Shown here: in pieces, positions 37,671 to 49,096 of the stretch
Numbering within the stretch: position 1 is the first letter of the stretch
How the letters are laid out: each line of letters starts with the position of its first letter
Assembly: GCA_023374045.1 (NCBI GenBank)
Contig: CM041782.1
Location: forward strand, 246,541,882 to 246,605,881
Reading direction: 5' to 3'
Source of the DNA: Limonium bicolor
Lineage: Eukaryota > Streptophyta > Magnoliopsida > Caryophyllales > Plumbaginaceae
DNA length: 64,000 bases
Translations under genes and position numbers: made by a program
The notes under the pieces: generated by a model
Told to the model about the DNA's origin: nothing
The model's database searches: none
The model's input: only the letters and a program-made list of their open reading frames with translations

Positions 37671-39488
37671 TGTAACACACCCACCGTTAATCTCATCATT
37701 ACCTCTTAAACCTTCTCTAATTACTCTTACACTCGCACAGCGAACTCTAACTTACAACGAGGGGTGAAACAACGCCGTTAGCCACCCATGTGGCTAACCA
37801 GGCCTTCTTACACACCGTAACGGTCTGATGAACTGGAACAACCGAGTACTTCATACAAATCAATACTCAATTCATATCTCTACTATACCGAGTCTACAAT
37901 ATACGGATGCCGATAACATACTCGGACTTACACCTCATTCAAATGCATAAGTAATTACGATCTAATTACCCACGCTTCATAACTGTCCCCGTCCTACTCT
38001 CTCGAACGGTGGTCCAGCTTCAAGTACCTGCACACTAAAAACGTTCCCCCTAGGGGTCAGCTTACGCTGCACATGAAATTCGCATATACCGGTGCTAACC
38101 GCGGTACGCCCGACTACTTTGGGTCGGATATACATGGAGTTCATTTTAATCAACAACATGCATCATGGCAATACAATATATATGTATATCACACAAGGAA
38201 TCTACATCCAATCACGGAACACGATTCCTAACTAACATAACAATGTTGTTAGTGGTAACTGGTTACTCTTAGGCATTGAGGGTTATTCCTCACTATGCCT
38301 TGTTTACTTATTCATACCTCACCCCTCTCTCGGGTTTACTTATTCGTATACACACCCATTCTCTTGGGCTACTCATTCTTATACTTACCCATCTCTCGGG
38401 TTCTCATACATATACTCACCCCTTTCTCTCGGGTTATTTATACTCATTATCTCACCCACACTCTTGGGTTATTCATACTCAAGCTCTTGTAGTTTCTCGA
38501 GACACTACAGGTCTCCTACGTCACGCTTGTTACTCTTATTACATTCTCTTAGCCAAAACTCATGGCTCTCTAGCATAGTCTTACTTCCCCGGTTTCGACC
38601 CTACTCTGGGTCTAGCATGGTGGGAAGGTTCAACTAGCTCACGGAACTCTCTCTTAGTTCCTATCTCTTTTACTTAGGTCCGACTACTCTCGGACTACTC
38701 TCGTTCCCATACACTCCTCTCTCGGAGTTATAATAATCATGTATATTAGTTTTAGAAGCATCATTCTCGATGTTTCTAATGACTTTGGGAACTTTTACTT
38801 AAATTCAGGTAATCTTAGGTTTAAGGGTTACCCTCACAATCATATGCTTATACATTAGGATATTTTCTTATACCGGGTAAAATCCTCATATAAGAGGTCG
38901 ACCGTATCTCAGGGGAGTTACATAGTCCCTTAGGTCTCTTTTACCTTTCTTATAAGTTTACATTATTGGACTAACTTCATCCTCTCAATGGAGGTCATTT
39001 ATCTCTCCACTCATATTTATTTCGTGGATTGTTTCAATAAGGTTCTCTAACCGTTATCGGGTATATACTCAACCCGTACATCTCCTTACATTTTAGGGAG
39101 TTCATATGTTTGTGTTATCGTTATACTTTAATCGATAGCTTGTGTGTGTTTGCATATTACCATTGGTTATGTGACTACCCGTTCAACGGGTTTCTAGTCA
39201 ATCAATACTCACTAAGAGTCGGTCTATGCACTAGTTAGACCACACCGGCATACAAGTATGTTAGCTCATACAACATACAACAATGCATGCATAATCAAAC
39301 AAGGGATTATTTTCATGCTTTAATCTTGATTAAGCCGGCACACAAACACACAAATCAGAGTAACTCGGTTAGCATACGGGGCATAAGAAAATCATACCTT
39401 TCACCGGGGTTTTTACTTTTACCGTGTCATCTCACCATGCTTGGTTCACACACGATCCTCTGATAACATTCAAATGTTTTATTAACAT
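37671..39488 (-). repeat. Right (5') LTR of element D, truncated
   Basis: Matches 28488-30312 closely (first bases TGTAACACACCC) and carries the stem-loop at 37777-37798. It breaks at ATTAACAT near 39488. The rest of the LTR, including array and promoter, is missing. Confidence 0.82.
37777..37798 (-). other. Conserved LTR stem-loop (D, right)
   Basis: Same stem and CCAT loop as at 28593-28614. Confidence 0.65.
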
Positions 39489-39557
39489 TAGACCGTTACG
39501 GTATGTGAGAAAGGCCTGGTTAGCCACATGGGTGGCTAACGGCGTTGTTTCACCCCT
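39489..39557 (+). repeat. Inverted fragment of LTR D
   Basis: Reverse complement of the LTR D start (about 37761-37832, likewise 28580-28650). It joins the right D LTR near a place where both share TTACGGTATGT. The Athila LTR begins at 39558, directly after CCCCT. Confidence 0.85.
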
Positions 39558-40526
39558 TGTTGGGATAAAACTACACTATAATTAATAGAGAATTATAACA
39601 AACTAATAGGCAAGTGTACCTATTCGTAGTAGTAAAACAAGTGTCGTATCCACAAGGAGATTGTTCAATTATCCTAGTTTAGGTAGTTAAAGAAAACTGT
39701 AAAAGGGGTTTAGCCGGAGGCAAGCTTGATTTGTTGTTGGATTATTAAAGAAATAATAAAACAGTAAAAACAGTTGTGCATTAAGTGGATGGAAAATGTG
39801 CTAAGGAAGGTGAATCGCCCGAATATAACTCAGATAATAATTATAATCCTAGTTTGCTCTTATTTTGTCTGTTAAGAATTTTATCTTGTGGCCTTTCTAA
39901 ATCATAGATAAGGACAGCTCTTAATTAATTCATTAAACTTCTTACAATCAGAAAAGTCTAAAATCATTAATTAGCTTTAAGTGAGAATTCTTTTATAACA
40001 GCGATGGATTTTATCTGCTAATCAAGGAGATAATATCTAACGTTTGTCTCTCTTTGTGGTCTATTCTCTAATTTTACAAATCATTGAAATTAGAGAAACC
40101 GTAAATGAGTAAAAATGATCAGTTCTTAAACATTTAATAATAGAGAGAGACAAAACAAATATTTATAAGCAAACTCGGTATTATAATACGCTGAGTTATT
40201 TTGGGTTAAACACCCATCCTAAGCACAATTATGAGATTACTCAGACATTGACAGAAATAAAAACAGAGTAGAGACTGAAATATTCATTACTCAGGAACTG
40301 CCTGCGAATAACGGGTCTGCACTCGCCTGCCTCTTTTCTCTCTTTGTAAAATACTGCTTCTGTTTGAGTTCGTACGTGAATGAGGTGAAATGGTAAAAAT
40401 AAATAAAAGATGGAGAAGTGTGGTGATACGGGAGGAATTAAATGGAAGAGAATGGAGTGTGGAGCTGTTTGTGATTTCTTCAGCCTCTGGTCGTACGTTG
40501 TGTATTTTTACAGTAATGGTGTTGGG

Positions 40527-40534
40527 TTTATATA
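40527..40534 (-). promoter_or_regulatory. TATA box of the Athila LTR (left copy)
   Basis: Minus-strand CTATATAAACCC, a strong plant TATA box, about 800 bp into the LTR in the sense direction. Also present at 63842-63849. Confidence 0.65.
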
Positions 40535-40751
40535 GAGAATTGAGGAGGCAGATCCGTACGTATTTAATTGATTGCAGTTGATTGCAGTCTGAGTGCTTCA
40601 TTTATTGCAGAGGGGACAGAGAGCTGGAGTGATTTATGGTAGGCGGTGCGGCGGAGTAGATGGATAACATAATCCATTTGCAGAACGACGCGAGGAAGAA
40701 GGAGACAGGCGCGTCCCCTTTCTGCTGGAGTCCGCCAATCACATTGCTGGG

Positions 40752-41012
40752 TTTGGTCCGGGACTTGGCCAAGAGTAGAGGTCCCGGACCATAATGCAGA
40801 AAATTCTCTCGGTTTAAACATTTTGTGTGGTCCGGGACTTGGGCAAGGACATAGGTCCCGGACCATAGTGAAGGCAAAGTCCTCGTTCTAAAATCACATG
40901 TGGTCCGGGACTTGGGACTGGGGTTAGGTCCCGGACCATGTACTTGTTTCAGCCGTTGGTTTCTCATTTGTTTTGGTCCGGGACTTAAGTCTTGGAACAA
41001 GTCCCGGATCAT
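40752..41012. repeat. Palindromic tandem array in the Athila LTR
   Basis: Four units with arms GGTCCGGGACTTGG and GGTCCCGGACCA. GGTCCG lies at 40755, 40829, 40902 and 40975, a period of 73-74 bp. Core and period match the array of element D (30544-30727) although the rest of the two LTRs is unrelated. Confidence 0.85.
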
Positions 41013-41329
41013 ATGTTGAAATCAGCCGACAGTTTCTTCGTATGTTGTCCTAGTTTTGAAGGTTTTAACCAAGCTAGGACATGACTTTAAAACCCTCTTA
41101 AATCTTCGTTCTGACTCCGTTTTCTGAACCGTCTGCGGCTATGCGTTCGTCTCTTCATGTTCTTTGCTTCTAGCTTGGCTTTTTCTCATGTTTAAACCGA
41201 TAAATCTGTAAGACAACCAATAAAACATAAACTAGAGAAAAGCTAAGATAAGTGGAGAAATGAGCAAGAAAAGTGCTAATAATACATATGAAATACACCT
41301 ATAAAACATGCTCTTTTGGACACTTATCA

Positions 41330-41346
41330 CACCCCCACACTTACCT
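41330..41346 (-). other. Polypurine tract of Athila element E
   Basis: Minus-strand AAGTGTGGGGGTG directly before the TGATAAGTG start of the 3' LTR. Confidence 0.75.
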
Positions 41347-42567
41347 TTTGCTTGTCCTCAAGCAAACCATGTACCCATATAAGTAGGGAATGCTCAATAT
41401 TAAAATACTATTATGAAGGGTAGGATAAAGAAGTCAATAGTACATGATCTTAAACTTTTAAGAGGAGTGTGATCCATCACCTACTGTGGCATAGGTGTAC
41501 TCAGGGCAAAAATAAAAATTAGAGTTTCGGGGTATGATCCGGAGTACTTCAATGCTTCTTGATTTAAGGTGACTTTGAGAACTTTTACCATGGCCAACTT
41601 CTCTCAAGAATGGGCATTGAGGAGAAAACAAAAGGAAAAATAGATTTATGCATTTGTTTCACTTTTGCATAAGAGATGAGAAGATAATATGTAGGCATCA
41701 AGCCTTTGTTCTTAAGAACACTCAACTCTCTTTGTTGGTTACCAATGGTGTCTCGAAAGTCCCTTATATATTTTTTTTGTATATATATTTTTTTGACAGA
41801 GAAGCACCCCTTAGCAATCCCTAAGAAAGAAGACAGAAGGAACCCCTGAGTAATAAAAATCCAACCATTTCAGATCATTTGGTCACACCGAATAAAAATG
41901 CTCCTCAAAAGTAATCAAAATTTAATTTTTTTTTGAATTTGTACCATTTATACCATTTATCCCACAATTCATAACAATATTTATTCCTAAAGAGAACAAC
42001 CCACATAAAAAGGGTCCACGATATTGAATTCGAACAAACGCAAGATAAGCAGAGAGATTAAGCATTTTAGCATAAAATGTCACCGAAAAGGTACACTCCC
42101 CCACACTTAAATTGAACAATGTCCACATTGTTCACCAGAAAAACAAAGGAAAGTTTCAGAAGGCCTTTTCTGTTAGTAGATAAACTAGATAGAACACGAA
42201 GACCACAAAAAAAAACATTTAAGCACATAAACTCTCCTCTGCAGATTTTATTGAATTGAAAAGCATAACTTAAAGAAACTGGTACTCCCCTGAGATTATT
42301 TTTGCTAGCGTTATAGGAGTTCCCCCACACTTGAGCTTCAGCCTCAAGTAGCGTAGCTTGGTTGCGGTGGAGACATGAAAGTGCACCTGCATAAGACACC
42401 AGAAGCAACCATACTACAAACAGAGTTAATAGTTCAGCAAAAATAAAATTGAGAGAGAAACTGAAAATTAAAAAGAGAATAAAAGCAAATAAAGATAAGT
42501 TCGTCCGGGTTGCCTCCCGGAAAGCTGCCCTTCTTTAACGTCTTTGGCTAGACGCTTTGAAGCGTAC
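41347..42567 (-). other. 3' non-coding region of Athila element E
   Basis: About 1.2 kb between the integrase stop and the PPT. It holds two extra PPT-like motifs (AAGTGTGGGGGA-like on the minus strand) at 42096-42109 and 42321-42334, and AT-rich tracts. The ORFs at 41922-42128 and 42067-42408 show no recognisable domain. No env-like transmembrane protein is seen. Confidence 0.6.
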
Positions 42568-43041
42568 TCAAATCTGAGGATCTTGTAGATTGATTGTACG
42601 AGCATCAACTGTCTCGAGATTACCACCCTGGTAATGCTTTAGTCTTGATCCATTGACCATGAAAGTGTGTTTTTTCGAATCCACCAACTCAACGGATCCA
42701 TATGGGGTGACCTTAGAGATAGTGAATGGTCCAGCCCAATAGGATTTGAGTTTACCGGGAAACAACTTCAACCTGGAGTTGTACAACAGAACCAAATCTC
42801 CCTCATGGAATTCCCGTTTAAGAATCATCTTGTCATGCCACCTCTTGGCTTTCTCTTTGTAGATTCGGTTATTTTCATAGGCATCTTCTCGAAATTCCTC
42901 TAATTCAGTGAGCTGGAATTTTCTTTTGTCACCTGCTCTCAGTAAATCAAAGTTGAGGGCTTTCACGGCCCAGAATGATTTGTGCACAAGCTCGACTGGT
43001 AAATGACAAGCTTTGCCGAAGACTAGTCGATATGGTGACAT
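42568..43041 (-). CDS. Athila integrase, C-terminal part
   Basis: 157 codons beginning [17 protein letters not shown], the segment that follows the catalytic core in Athila integrases. It continues through the KAKRWHDK region and the GPFTISKV beta-rich C-terminal domain to a stop at 42568. This is the end of the pol polyprotein and would help bind DNA during integration. It is out of frame with the upstream core piece (43095-43703) because of a small indel near 43095. No chromodomain follows, as expected for Athila. Confidence 0.88.
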   Translation of the reverse strand: MSPYRLVFGKACHLPVELVHKSFWAVKALNFDLLRAGDKRKFQLTELEEFREDAYENNRIYKEKAKRWHDKMILKREFHEGDLVLLYNSRLKLFPGKLKSYWAGPFTISKVTPYGSVELVDSKKHTFMVNGSRLKHYQGGNLETVDARTINLQDPQI

Positions 43042-43094
43042 GCCGATAGGCGTCTTGTAAGCTGTTCTATACGCCCAGAGTGCATCATCCAGTT

Positions 43095-43703
43095 TCAGGG
43101 ACCAATCTTTCGGGAAGAATTAACCGTCTTTTGTAGGATCCACTTCAATTCTCGGTTAGAGACTTCAGCCTGGCCATTCGTTTGAGGGTGATAAGGCAAG
43201 GCTACCTTATGTCTCACTCCATATTTGGTCATCAAGGCTGTGAACTGCTTATTGCAGAAGTGGGATCCTTGGTCACTGATGATAGCACGTGGGACTCCAA
43301 ATCGTGTAAATATGTTCCTTTTCAAGAACCTGAGTACCACCTTTGCATCATTTGTGGGAGAAGCAATAGCTTCCACCCATTTAGTGACATAGTCGACTGC
43401 CACCAAGATGAAAAGGTTCGAACAAGACGAGGGAAAGGGACCCATGAAGTCAATGCCCCACACGTCGAAAGGTTCGACCTCGAGTATGATGTTGAGAGGC
43501 ATTTCGTGTTTCCTGGAGGTGTTCCCAAGTCTTTGGCAGTCATCGCAGGAGGCTACAAAGGAATGACAGTCTTTATGTAAGGTTTTCCAAAAGAAACCTG
43601 ATTGAAGTACCTTAGCCGGCTGTTCGAGCTGGCCCATGATGTCCTCCTGCTTCAAGAGAGTGACAATGACGGAGTATGTTCTGGATTTCATTGTGGGGCA
43701 CAC
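43095..43703 (-). CDS. Athila integrase, zinc-binding and catalytic core
   Basis: Contains CDDCQRLG of the HHCC zinc finger and then the DDE core: Asp in WGIDFMGPF, Asp in IISDQGSHF and Glu in [12 protein letters not shown]. The core would insert the element cDNA into the host chromosome. The reading frame is lost at both ends: it overlaps the RT/RNase H ORF in another frame near 43612-43703, and a small indel separates it from the C-terminal part. All three catalytic acidic residues are present. Confidence 0.9.
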   Translation of the reverse strand: MCPTMKSRTYSVIVTLLKQEDIMGQLEQPAKVLQSGFFWKTLHKDCHSFVASCDDCQRLGNTSRKHEMPLNIILEVEPFDVWGIDFMGPFPSSCSNLFILVAVDYVTKWVEAIASPTNDAKVVLRFLKRNIFTRFGVPRAIISDQGSHFCNKQFTALMTKYGVRHKVALPYHPQTNGQAEVSNRELKWILQKTVNSSRKIGP

Positions 43704-44841
43704 ATCTTCTTACCATCCCGTCTGCACAAACCTTGAAAAGGAGAGGATCCTCCCAGTAATAATGTTTGACATCGGAAAAGAACTTCTTCTTCTGTTGGTA
43801 GGTTAACCCATGTGGTATTACTCCTCGTGCCAGATAGTTGGCCATGTCAGCGTACCATGGTTCACCGGTGTCACCAATCATAAAGATGCACTCATCCGGG
43901 AAGAATTCATTGATGGAAGTGCCATCACTTGGTGCCTCTATGCGAGATAGGTGGTCTGCTACTACATTCTGCACTCCTGGCTTGTCTCTAATTTCAATCT
44001 CAAATTCTTGTAGTAGGAGTATCCACCGGAGGAGTCGGGGTTTGGCATCTTCTTTGGCAAATAGATACCTCAGAGCGGAGTGATCGGTGTGAATTATGAC
44101 TTTGCTTCCCAAGAGATATGATCGGAATTTATCCAGAGCAAAGACTACTGCTAGAAGTTCCTTCTCAGTAGTTGAATAATTCTTCTGAGCGTCGTTGAGG
44201 GTTCTACTTGCATAGTAGATGGTTCTCAAGATCTTCTCCTTCTTTTGGCATAAAGCGGCACCCACGGCATAGTCGCTGGCGTCGCACATAATTTCAAATG
44301 GAAGGCTCCAGTCTGGTGATATCACAATGGGAGCGGAGATGAGGCATTCTTTCAGTGTGTTGAAGGCTTGTAGGCATTTGTCGGTGAAGTCGAACTTGAC
44401 GTCTTTAGCTAGGAGTTCACATAGAGGTTTAGAAATTTTAGAGAAATCCTTGATAAACCTTCTATAGAACCCAGCATGGCCAAGGAAACTCCTGATATCT
44501 TTTACCGTTGATGGTGGTGGTAATTTTTCAATAACTTCGACCTTGGCTTTGTCAACTTCAATGCCTTTTGAAGATATTTTATGCCCAAGAACTATTCCTT
44601 CTTTAACCATGAAATGGCATTTTTCCCAGTTAAGCACAAGGTTAGTTTCTTCACATCGGGCGAGGATGGCATCCAGATTATTCAGACAGGATTCGAAAGT
44701 GGGACCAAAGACAGAGAAGTCGTCCATGAAGACTTTGATGCTCTTCTCAAGATAGTCGCTGAAGATCGCCATCATGCATCTTTGGAATGTGGCTGGGGCA
44801 TTGCATAGACCAAAAGGCATCCGATTGTATGCAAATGTCCC
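43612..44841 (-). CDS. Athila reverse transcriptase (C-terminal part) and RNase H
   Basis: Starts right at the F insertion and reads [16 protein letters not shown], then the catalytic FMDDFSVFG box. The connection domain with [16 protein letters not shown] follows, then RNase H with [27 protein letters not shown] and [10 protein letters not shown]. It copies element RNA into DNA and degrades the RNA template. The frame runs into the start of integrase, where a small indel breaks it (about 43620-43700). The N-terminal RT half lies at 59136-59744 beyond F. The gene is therefore split and not functional as it stands. Confidence 0.92.
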   Translation of the reverse strand, partial: GTFAYNRMPFGLCNAPATFQRCMMAIFSDYLEKSIKVFMDDFSVFGPTFESCLNNLDAILARCEETNLVLNWEKCHFMVKEGIVLGHKISSKGIEVDKAKVEVIEKLPPPSTVKDIRSFLGHAGFYRRFIKDFSKISKPLCELLAKDVKFDFTDKCLQAFNTLKECLISAPIVISPDWSLPFEIMCDASDYAVGAALCQKKEKILRTIYYASRTLNDAQKNYSTTEKELLAVVFALDKFRSYLLGSKVIIHTDHSALRYLFAKEDAKPRLLRWILLLQEFEIEIRDKPGVQNVVADHLSRIEAPSDGTSINEFFPDECIFMIGDTGEPWYADMANYLARGVIPHGLTYQQKKKFFSDVKHYYWEDPLLFKVCADGMVRRCVPHNEIQNILRHCHSLEAGGHHGPARTAG

Positions 44842-44846
44842 GTACG
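44842..44846. repeat. Target site duplication of element F (left)
   Basis: GTACG, matching 59136-59140. Confidence 0.93.
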
Positions 44847-44937
44847 TGTAACACCCCTACAACGCTCCTATCATCTACCGAAGTCGCAGCGGAAATAACC
44901 AACCAAATAATAACTATCGCTTTGGTGTTACAACGCC

Positions 44938-44959
44938 GTTAACCACCCACGTGGTTAAC
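44938..44959 (-). other. Conserved LTR stem-loop (F, left)
   Basis: GTTAACCAC, loop CCAC, GTGGTTAAC. Compared with A and D, one G-C pair has become A-T on both sides of the stem, a compensatory change. Confidence 0.7.
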
Positions 44960-46204
44960 TAGGCAGAATAAATACAAGTGTATCGGTCTGATGATCAGAC
45001 TCCCGAGCATAGTAACTAACATCCATATATCATAACCACCATACCGAGTATTTAATTTACAATACATCTCCAAACCATAATCACTCACACTGTATAACAA
45101 GGTATCAAATGTAACGCCTCGGGAGCACAGGCGCATCCCGGGCTCAACAACCTACTTATCCAAAAGTATATCAACAACTAGGACCTAGAGCCACTCTGCC
45201 TCTTCGATCCTCATCCTGCAATAAAAATATGGGGCCCCCGAGGGGGTCAGCACCTTTGCTGGTATGGCTAACGCGCAGCCCATCGACTAACGGGATACGC
45301 GCAACCAATTGTCATAATAACATGGCATTCATTTTAGAACAACCAACATATATATACATATATACCATAGCATAGCAAGGGAAATTGCATAGCATCACAA
45401 CATCAATACATAACACCATAAACTTGGTCCTCACAAGGAACCTTCCACCATAGTTAGTATACCATGAGAGCCTAGGGGTTTTTACCAACCCCATGTTAAG
45501 CTCGTTACCATCCTCGTTACCGTCCGGTTATATAGAACGGTTAACTTATACCAAAGGTGTGTCGGATATAGTAATCCCGAGCACTCCGAAATAACATACG
45601 TATGCCCCTATGGCCCGACGTGAGTCAGTAACTAGCTTTGGATAAGCTAAGGGAAGGTAGAAACCAAATTGGAATACCACCTATACATACACCAAGAGAG
45701 CGAACCGGATATGATATCGACCCCCATCCATCACACGCGTGGCCGGAACAACCGGACTCCTCACTCCCCCGGTTAGCACTTGTTAATGAACACACAACAT
45801 TTGTTAAGTCACATACAAGCAACATTTAGGTCTTGTTAGACAACCAAGGGAAAGGAGTCATAACCCACCCATAATGTATAACAACTGTAAACTCTTTTCA
45901 TGCCTTAATCTTATAAGGTCGTAAACACCCAGAAAACAAATAACACCCAAGCCGGTGTAAACCGTTAGGCAACAGACTGCAAGAAAACCATACCTTGGTC
46001 CTTGCCTTGTTTCGTTCCCACCTTGAGAGAATCCTATACACATTAGTAATGTCGGTTAATATTTATTTAACTTCACACTTACTAAGTATTCAACATGATT
46101 GTATGACATGTTTTAATGTCTACCTCACCCTAGGTTACCTTCATTATACACCCTAGGGTTAACTACATAAGTCACATTCTTTTCTGTTTTTTTTTTTTAC
46201 AAGT

Positions 46205-46545
46205 TTAGGTCCGACCGGACTTGCCGACCGGACTTGTCCATGTCCGGTCGATTCCAGAGAGTTTCTCCCCTTCGGAAATTCAGCCCGACCGGACTTGTCA
46301 AGTCCGGTCCCATGTCCGGTCGATTCCAGTAACTCAATCCGTACAAAATTTTCTACTCCGACCGGACTTGTAAGTCCGGTCCTATGTCCGGTCCATTCCA
46401 GAGAGTTTATTCTCTTTGTAAATTTAGCCCGACCGGACTTGTCCATGTCCGGTCCTAAGCCCGGTCCATTCCAGAAACTAATTCTCGCAGGGTAAACAGG
46501 TCCCGACCGAGCTTGCAAGTCCGGTCGCAAGTCCGGTCGGCCCCA
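46205..46545. repeat. Palindromic tandem array in LTR F (left)
   Basis: Core arms CCGACCGGACTTG and CAAGTCCGGTC, spacer CATTCCAGAGA. GTCCGGT-type arms lie at about 46242, 46314, 46386 and 46459, a period of 72-73 bp. Confidence 0.85.
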
Positions 46546-48777
46546 AATCTATGTTTTCCTTTTTACATTCAACTCCAAACTTCACCCCATATAACCTAGT
46601 ACTCCCTAACCTCATTTGGGCACTTTAAACACAACTTAAGACACCCTTAAACACTAATAAAACTCATTTTCTAATTCCTTAAGCCTTCACTTATTCCTTC
46701 ACAAAATTCCTAACACTTACAACATTTTCTCCTAGTTTTCCAAGTGGTGTTTCATACCTATGATAACTACTATCCCAAAATGCTTTCTCCTTAACTTAAC
46801 ATCATCTCCCAAGCATCATCTCTCACAACTAATTCCTTATCTCCTTCTTGAAACTCTTTTCCTAGTGTACACTTCTCCTTATTTTACCAAAGTTTGCCTA
46901 GGTATTTACCTAAGTCCCAAAGTGACTTTGGTACCTACTAAATCTCAAGATCATGCCTAAGTCCTTATTACACTAGAGTACTTCCTAGTACATCAAAATT
47001 CCTTAAACATCATGAACTCCTTATTCATCTCCTACATTTCTAACTCACCAAACCTTATGTAAACACTTAGAACTTCTTACTTCTACCTAAATTTTGACAT
47101 GGGTTCCCTAGAACATTACTAAGCCTAAACACTTTACCTTCTCCTTTAAACACACAAGAACATCTAAAATCACCAAGAACACTCTCATACACAATTTCAC
47201 CAAATTTACACCACATTACAATATAGTGCACAATTTAAATTGCATGGCACTTAGGCCCTTAAAATGCATGGCTCTTAGGCCCTTAAAGTGCTTAAATCAT
47301 AAACACTGAATTTCCACAATATATATGCCTTTAACCTGCAAATACACTCAACACACATATGCCCTTTACTAGTCTCTTGAGAACACTTTACTAAGTCATT
47401 CACCATTTGCTCTTTAGGTAGTTTTAATAAGCATTTATAAGCTCATTTCTCCTAAGGCATTAAACAACATTTAAGTTAGTAGATTTACCTCTTTTCCCAA
47501 AACACTTCCTTCCTTGATTCCTTACAAAACCGTATGGTATTTGATTCCTTGTCAAGTTCTAGACAATATACAAACACCATAATGAGTATTCAAGCTTTGA
47601 GCTTCATCTCATTGTAAACCCTAATTTGACATTGTTTCAAAAACATTAATGTAGTTATTTTACCTTGTCCTTTGAAGAGAGTTTGAATATCTAACAAGAG
47701 AGGACTCCACCTAGTCCATGAAGAGTTGAAATGAAGCTAGAACAAGGTCACACAATGAGCTATATCAATGTGTATTTTCGGACATGACAAAAACAAGGAG
47801 GAAAGGAAGTTTTTATTTGAGATTCCTTACCTAGAATCCAAGGAGAGTAATAATATGTAGTCAAACAAGCTCAAGCTCCTTCAATGGTGGAACACCTTGG
47901 CACCGAAATGGAGCTCTTGGAGTTTTGAGAAGATAGGAATGAAGAGCTTGATGAGAGGAAGAGATTGGTGGTGTTTGTTTTTGATTTGGACAAGTGAGCT
48001 TGATTTAGCAAGTGGTCAAAGGTGGAGCTCTAATGGTGGTGATGGTATTATCGTGAGAGAACAAAGAAGAAAGGAAGAAGAGAGGTGGGAAACCGTGTGA
48101 GCAAGGAAAAGAAATGAGAGAATGAAGATTGGTTTTACTTTAGAGATATTTGTAGTTTTAAAGCAAATAGTACTTTCATTAGTCTCATTATTACTTAACA
48201 AAATAACAAGAGGGTGGTGAGTCACCAAGCCTTAGAAAACCGGCCCCCTAAGTATAATGAGGGTAATATAGTCTTTGTTTGTCAATTTAATTACTTAACA
48301 TAATATGTTATAAACTAGCTTGTAAAAGTTACTATTCACCTAAGCAAGGCACTTAGAAGTGAAATTTTTGATTTCCCATTAATATAGCCACCCAAATGTG
48401 ATACTATATAGTACACATATATATTTAAGAGTAATGATGGACATTTAGCCACTCAAAACTCATTTACAAGACAATTTTTCAAAAATGTGCTTTAAGACTT
48501 CTTAAAGCACATTTTGTGTTTTAACTTGTTTTCAAGCTTGGTTTTCTTTGGTAATTGGTTTAATATGTTCATTAGTATATAAATGAGGTCTTGGTAAGCT
48601 CATTGGTCTTACTCAAGTTTATCCCAAGCTTAGAGCACATTTGGCTCTTATTGACTTTAAAGCACATTTGTGTTTCCTTTTGTTTAAATTTGTTTACTAA
48701 GGTTTCTAAGACTCTTTTTAGTCTTAATATATCATGTTTTAGTGTTTAACCAACATGCCAAGGTTTGGGGTATTTCA

Positions 48778-48793
48778 ATCTACCCCCCTTAAA
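48778..48793 (-). other. Polypurine tract of element F
   Basis: Plus-strand ATCTACCCCCCTTAAA, the complement of a G-rich purine tract, beside the 3' LTR. Confidence 0.82.
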
Positions 48794-48904
48794 AGAACTT
48801 TGTCCCCAAAGTTCATACTTCCCACATATCTTACTATTAGAACACGGGAAATTTATAACAATACTTCCAACCATCATTACCAACCTTACCATCATTCTTA
48901 CACC

Positions 48905-48990
48905 ACAACGGACTCAAGGTCCAATCCACACAATACCACAACGGACTCGAGGTCCAAACCATATAATACCATTCAGACACAAAGGTCTGT
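48905..48990. repeat. Short dyad repeats near the PPT of F
   Basis: Two to three units around GGACTCAAGGTCC and GGACTCGAGGTCC, about 38 bp apart, then a weaker AGACACAAAGGTCT. Counterpart of the larger array in A (12400-12640). Confidence 0.55.
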
Positions 48991-49048
48991 AACATAACAT
49001 AGACAATGTATACATATACATGTCGTACACAACCATAACCGAAACGGC

Positions 49049-49085
49049 TCTACCCCCCTTAAAAGGGGTACGCCCCGTACCCTAT
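49049..49085 (-). other. Second PPT-like block in F
   Basis: CTACCCCCCTTAAAAGGGG followed by a GTACGCCCCGTAC-like dyad, just downstream of the pol stop. Homologous blocks lie deep inside A and D. Confidence 0.55.
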
Positions 49086-49096
49086 ACATATAAACA

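Larger units (their letters stand above)
28488..39488 (-). mobile_element. Element D: non-coding LTR retrotransposon with truncated right LTR
   Basis: The left LTR (28488-32723) and a truncated right LTR (37671-39488) flank 4947 bp without recognisable gag or pol. PBS and PPT are the same as in A and F and place the element on the minus strand. The interior shares blocks with A. The right LTR stops about 1.8 kb in and continues into an inverted piece of a D LTR start, so the right TSD is not visible. Confidence 0.82.
39558..41329 (-). repeat. Left (3') LTR of Athila element E
   Basis: 1772 bp, TGTTGGG to TTATCA. It matches 62870-64000 over the visible part with a few small indels. Contains a TATA box (40527-40534) and, upstream of it in the sense direction, a four-unit palindrome array (40752-41012). 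Confidence 0.93.
44847..48777 (-). repeat. Left (3') LTR of element F
   Basis: 3931 bp, TGTAACACCCC to TTTCA. Modules: stem-loop 44938-44959, conserved block about 45880-46000, palindrome array 46205-46545. The plus-strand ORF at 47897-48100 is antisense to the element and not supported. Confidence 0.92.

Noticed and set aside
40287..40601. 104-codon minus-strand ORF in the Athila LTR (copy at 63602-63916)
   Set aside because: Crosses the TATA box, so it would not be contained in the element transcript. Conserved only because the LTRs are copies.
42067..42408. Possible env-like ORF in the Athila 3' region
   Set aside because: 113 codons without clear signal peptide or transmembrane pattern; it contains the PPT-like motif.
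47897..48100. 67-codon plus-strand ORF (and copy at 58249-58452)
   Set aside because: Antisense to element F inside its LTRs. It corresponds to the CT-rich leader region on the sense strand.
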